A stretch of 5,750 nt of DNA from Desulfobacula sp. (GTDB lineage: Bacteria; Desulfobacterota; Desulfobacteria; Desulfobacterales; Desulfobacteraceae), in assembly GCA_011390085.1 (NCBI GenBank), contig JAABTB010000163.1, positions 1 through 5,750 of the forward strand, written 5' to 3'. The translations under genes were made by a program, and so were the position numbers. The notes below the pieces were generated by a model. It worked only from the letters and a program-made list of their open reading frames with translations, searched no databases and was not told where the DNA came from. Positions 3,762 through 5,750 of this stretch are shown here, piece after piece. Numbering within the stretch: the stretch's first letter is position 1; each line of letters starts with the position of its first letter.

Positions 3762-5750
3762 TTATACAACTTCACCCAGGGCAAATATCTGTGAAAAAAT
3801 CTGATTGGTATCAAATCCCCTAAGATGCAGGGCTCCGGAGCGGCATGAGGCCACGCAGAGACCGCACCCTTTGCAGAGGACGGCATTGATTTCCGCTTTT
3901 CCGGCAAACCTTCCTTCCGTTGCAAAACGGGGAGCGGAATAGGGACAAATGGCAACACATACCCCGCATTGACTGCATTTCATGGAATCGACACTGGCAA
4001 TGGTGCCGCTGGTGAACAAATTGTCTTTCTTGGCCAGAAGGGTCAAAGCCCTGGATGCAGCGGCCCTTCCCTGGGTAATGGCTTCGTTCACCGGTTTTGG
4101 ATAATGGCCGGAACCACAGACAAACACACCGCTTGTGGCAAATTCCGCAGGTCCTAGCTTAGCATGCTTTTCAACAAAAAATCCTTCATCATTCAAGGGG
4201 ACCTTAAAGAAATTGGCCAGCCGTTCATCTCTTCTGGGGATAATTGCCGTTGCCAGGGTTAAAAGATCGGCTTCAATCTCAACCGGCTGATTCAGGACAT
4301 GGTCATTCAACGAGATCAGAAGTTTTCCGTTATGGAGACTGACCTTGGGCTTTTGTTCCCGGTCATAGCGAATGAAAATAACCCCCAGTTCTCTGGCCTT
4401 TTTATATAACAGTTCTCTCTCCCCATAGGTCCGGATATCCCGGTAAAGAATGAAAACGTCCATATCCGGGTTGCGTTTTTTAAGTTCAATGGCATTGTCC
4501 ACGGAATGGGTGCAGCAAACCCTTGAACAGTAGGGACGATCAGGCTGTCTTGATCCCACACACTGGATAAAAACCGCAGAATTCAGTTTGGCAAGGGCAG
4601 CATCATTCTCCTTGAACATCTTATCCAGTTCAAGGGAGGTAATGATTCGTTTGTCTTTTCCGTATTCATATTCGACTGGGACCAAGGCTTTGGCGCCGGT
4701 TGCAAGAACGGCTATCCCATAATCCAGTTCAAAGGCCGTATCATTGGTTTTCAAGGTGGATTTGAAATTACCGACAAAGCCGTCCACCCCTTCAAGGGTG
4801 GTATTGCAATGAACCGTGATATTGTCATTGGTTTCAATCTCTTTGATCAATTGATCCAGATGGGTCTGAACATCCTCCCCCTGAGCGGTTTTGTATAATT
4901 TGTGGGCTTCTCCCCCCAGTTTGTCCTTTTTTTCAATGAGATGGGTTTTATACCCCTGGAATGCAAGGCTCTTTGCAGCGGTCATGCCTGCCAGCCCGCC
5001 GCCGATGACCATGACCGTATCATTGACGTTTATTTTTTCTTCTTTCAAAGGCTCGGAAAGAGCGGCTTTGGCCACGGCCATCCGGACCAGGTCCTTGGCC
5101 TTCTGAGTCGCGATTTCAGGATTGTTCTTATGTACCCAGGAATTATGATTCCGGATATTGGTCATTTCGAACAGGTATTTATTCAACCCTGCATTGGTAA
5201 GGGTTTCCTGAAATAAAGGCTCATGGGTCTTGGGCGTACAGGCGGCCACAACGATCCGGTTGAGATTTTTTTCTTTAATATATTCAACCATTTTATTCTG
5301 GGCATCCTGGCTGCAGGCATACATGGCCTCATCGGCAAACTCAACATAAGGAAGGGTTCGTGCATATTCGGTAACCCCTTCACAATCCACAACCCCTTTT
5401 ATATTGGATCCGCAGTCGCAGATAAAGACCCCGATTTTTGGCCGGTCCCCCACAACATTGGTCTCAGGTATTTTTTCAACAGCCTTGGTCAGGGTATTCC
5501 GGGCCGCACTTAAGGCATCCCCTGCTGCAGACGCGGCTGCATTGGCATCCAGAACAGATTCGGGAATGTCTTTGGGGCTGTTAAACACACCGGACACATA
5601 GATCCCGTCCCTGGAGCTTGTAACCGGTTCAAAGGAACTGGTTTTGCAAAAACCGGAAGGTGTCAGCTCAATGCCGAGTTTTTCCGCCAGTTCCTTGGTT
5701 TCTTTGGATATTTCAAGACCCACGGAAAGCACAATCATATCAAAGGTATC
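3762..5750 (-). CDS. hdrA: HdrA-like flavin/iron-sulfur subunit, double-module form (5' end outside window)
   Basis: HdrA carries the FAD that performs electron bifurcation in heterodisulfide reductase complexes. The frame is open at base 5750, so the ATG at 5738 is internal; 662 residues are visible, numbered here from 5750. Residues 1-75 (FDMIVLSVGLEIS...DGIYVSGVF) are the end of one HdrA flavin module. Residues 105-210 begin a second: IGVFICDCGSNIKGVVD, a CSQD (146-149), CTPKTHEPLFQ at 171, and NHNSWVH. Then come an FAD motif GGGLAGMTAA (250-259), GVDGFVGNF, the VATGA-like VLATGA, and a [4Fe-4S] set C397, C408, C412 and C413 (CVGSR, YCSRVCC). The protein ends with two ferredoxin motifs, C592/C595/C598/C602 and C626/C629/C632/C636. 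The ferredoxin insertion usual within the HdrA flavin domain is missing from this second module. It is followed closely by flxD. A total length near or above 1000 residues is inferred. Confidence 0.92.
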   Translation of the reverse strand, partial: DTFDMIVLSVGLEISKETKELAEKLGIELTPSGFCKTSSFEPVTSSRDGIYVSGVFNSPKDIPESVLDANAAASAAGDALSAARNTLTKAVEKIPETNVVGDRPKIGVFICDCGSNIKGVVDCEGVTEYARTLPYVEFADEAMYACSQDAQNKMVEYIKEKNLNRIVVAACTPKTHEPLFQETLTNAGLNKYLFEMTNIRNHNSWVHKNNPEIATQKAKDLVRMAVAKAALSEPLKEEKINVNDTVMVIGGGLAGMTAAKSLAFQGYKTHLIEKKDKLGGEAHKLYKTAQGEDVQTHLDQLIKEIETNDNITVHCNTTLEGVDGFVGNFKSTLKTNDTAFELDYGIAVLATGAKALVPVEYEYGKDKRIITSLELDKMFKENDAALAKLNSAVFIQCVGSRQPDRPYCSRVCCTHSVDNAIELKKRNPDMDVFILYRDIRTYGERELLYKKARELGVIFIRYDREQKPKVSLHNGKLLISLNDHVLNQPVEIEADLLTLATAIIPRRDERLANFFKVPLNDEGFFVEKHAKLGPAEFATSGVFVCGSGHYPKPVNEAITQGRAAASRALTLLAKKDNLFTSGTIASVDSMKCSQCGVCVAICPYSAPRFATEGRFAGKAEINAVLCKGCGLCVASCRSGALHLRGFDTNQIFSQIFALGEVV

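Noticed and set aside
5736..5738. ATG at 5738 as the start of hdrA
   Set aside because: The frame continues upstream to the window edge with DTFD, which fits the family strand FDMIVLSVGL, so this methionine is internal.

Overview
The window suggests an anaerobic sulfate-reducing bacterium of the Desulfobacterota, most likely a Desulfobacteraceae-type organism. The evidence is a dissimilatory-type DsrC next to a flavin oxidoreductase/heterodisulfide reductase (Flx-Hdr) cluster, an apparent selenocysteine codon, many cysteine-rich iron-sulfur proteins and moderate base composition. The genus cannot be fixed from sequence reading alone.

All real genes lie on the minus strand and read from right to left. 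From 5750 to 3762 is the 3' part of a long hdrA; its start is outside the window. It is followed by flxD (3746-3324), flxC (3310-2363), flxB (2344-1292) and flxA (1274-429), with gaps of only 13-18 bases, so the five genes look like one operon. After 124 bases without a gene comes dsrC (304 to 1), whose last few codons are cut off by the window edge. That gap holds a good sigma-70-like promoter facing dsrC and three inverted repeats. I see no intrinsic terminator between flxA and dsrC.

The main point is flxD. Read conventionally it breaks into two unrelated short frames, but reading an in-frame TGA at 3548-3546 as selenocysteine gives one complete 140-residue MvhD/FlxD-type protein. The TGA falls exactly where the family has a conserved cysteine (VSG-Sec-HPGECHY). 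A stem-loop of the kind expected for a bacterial SECIS begins 16 bases after it. Ordinary gene callers would report a truncated or broken gene here.

The second point is that HdrA appears to be a double-module protein: the end of one HdrA flavin module is followed, without a stop, by a whole second HdrA module and a terminal two-cluster ferredoxin domain.

Working model, inferred from the families: FlxA takes electrons from NAD(P)H, FlxB and FlxC relay them through [4Fe-4S] clusters, and FlxD passes them through a [2Fe-2S] site to the flavin of HdrA. HdrA could then bifurcate or confurcate electrons between ferredoxin and a thiol/disulfide partner. The dsrC gene beside the cluster makes the DsrC disulfide or trisulfide an attractive candidate partner. 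No HdrB or HdrC is visible; they could lie upstream, beyond the right edge.
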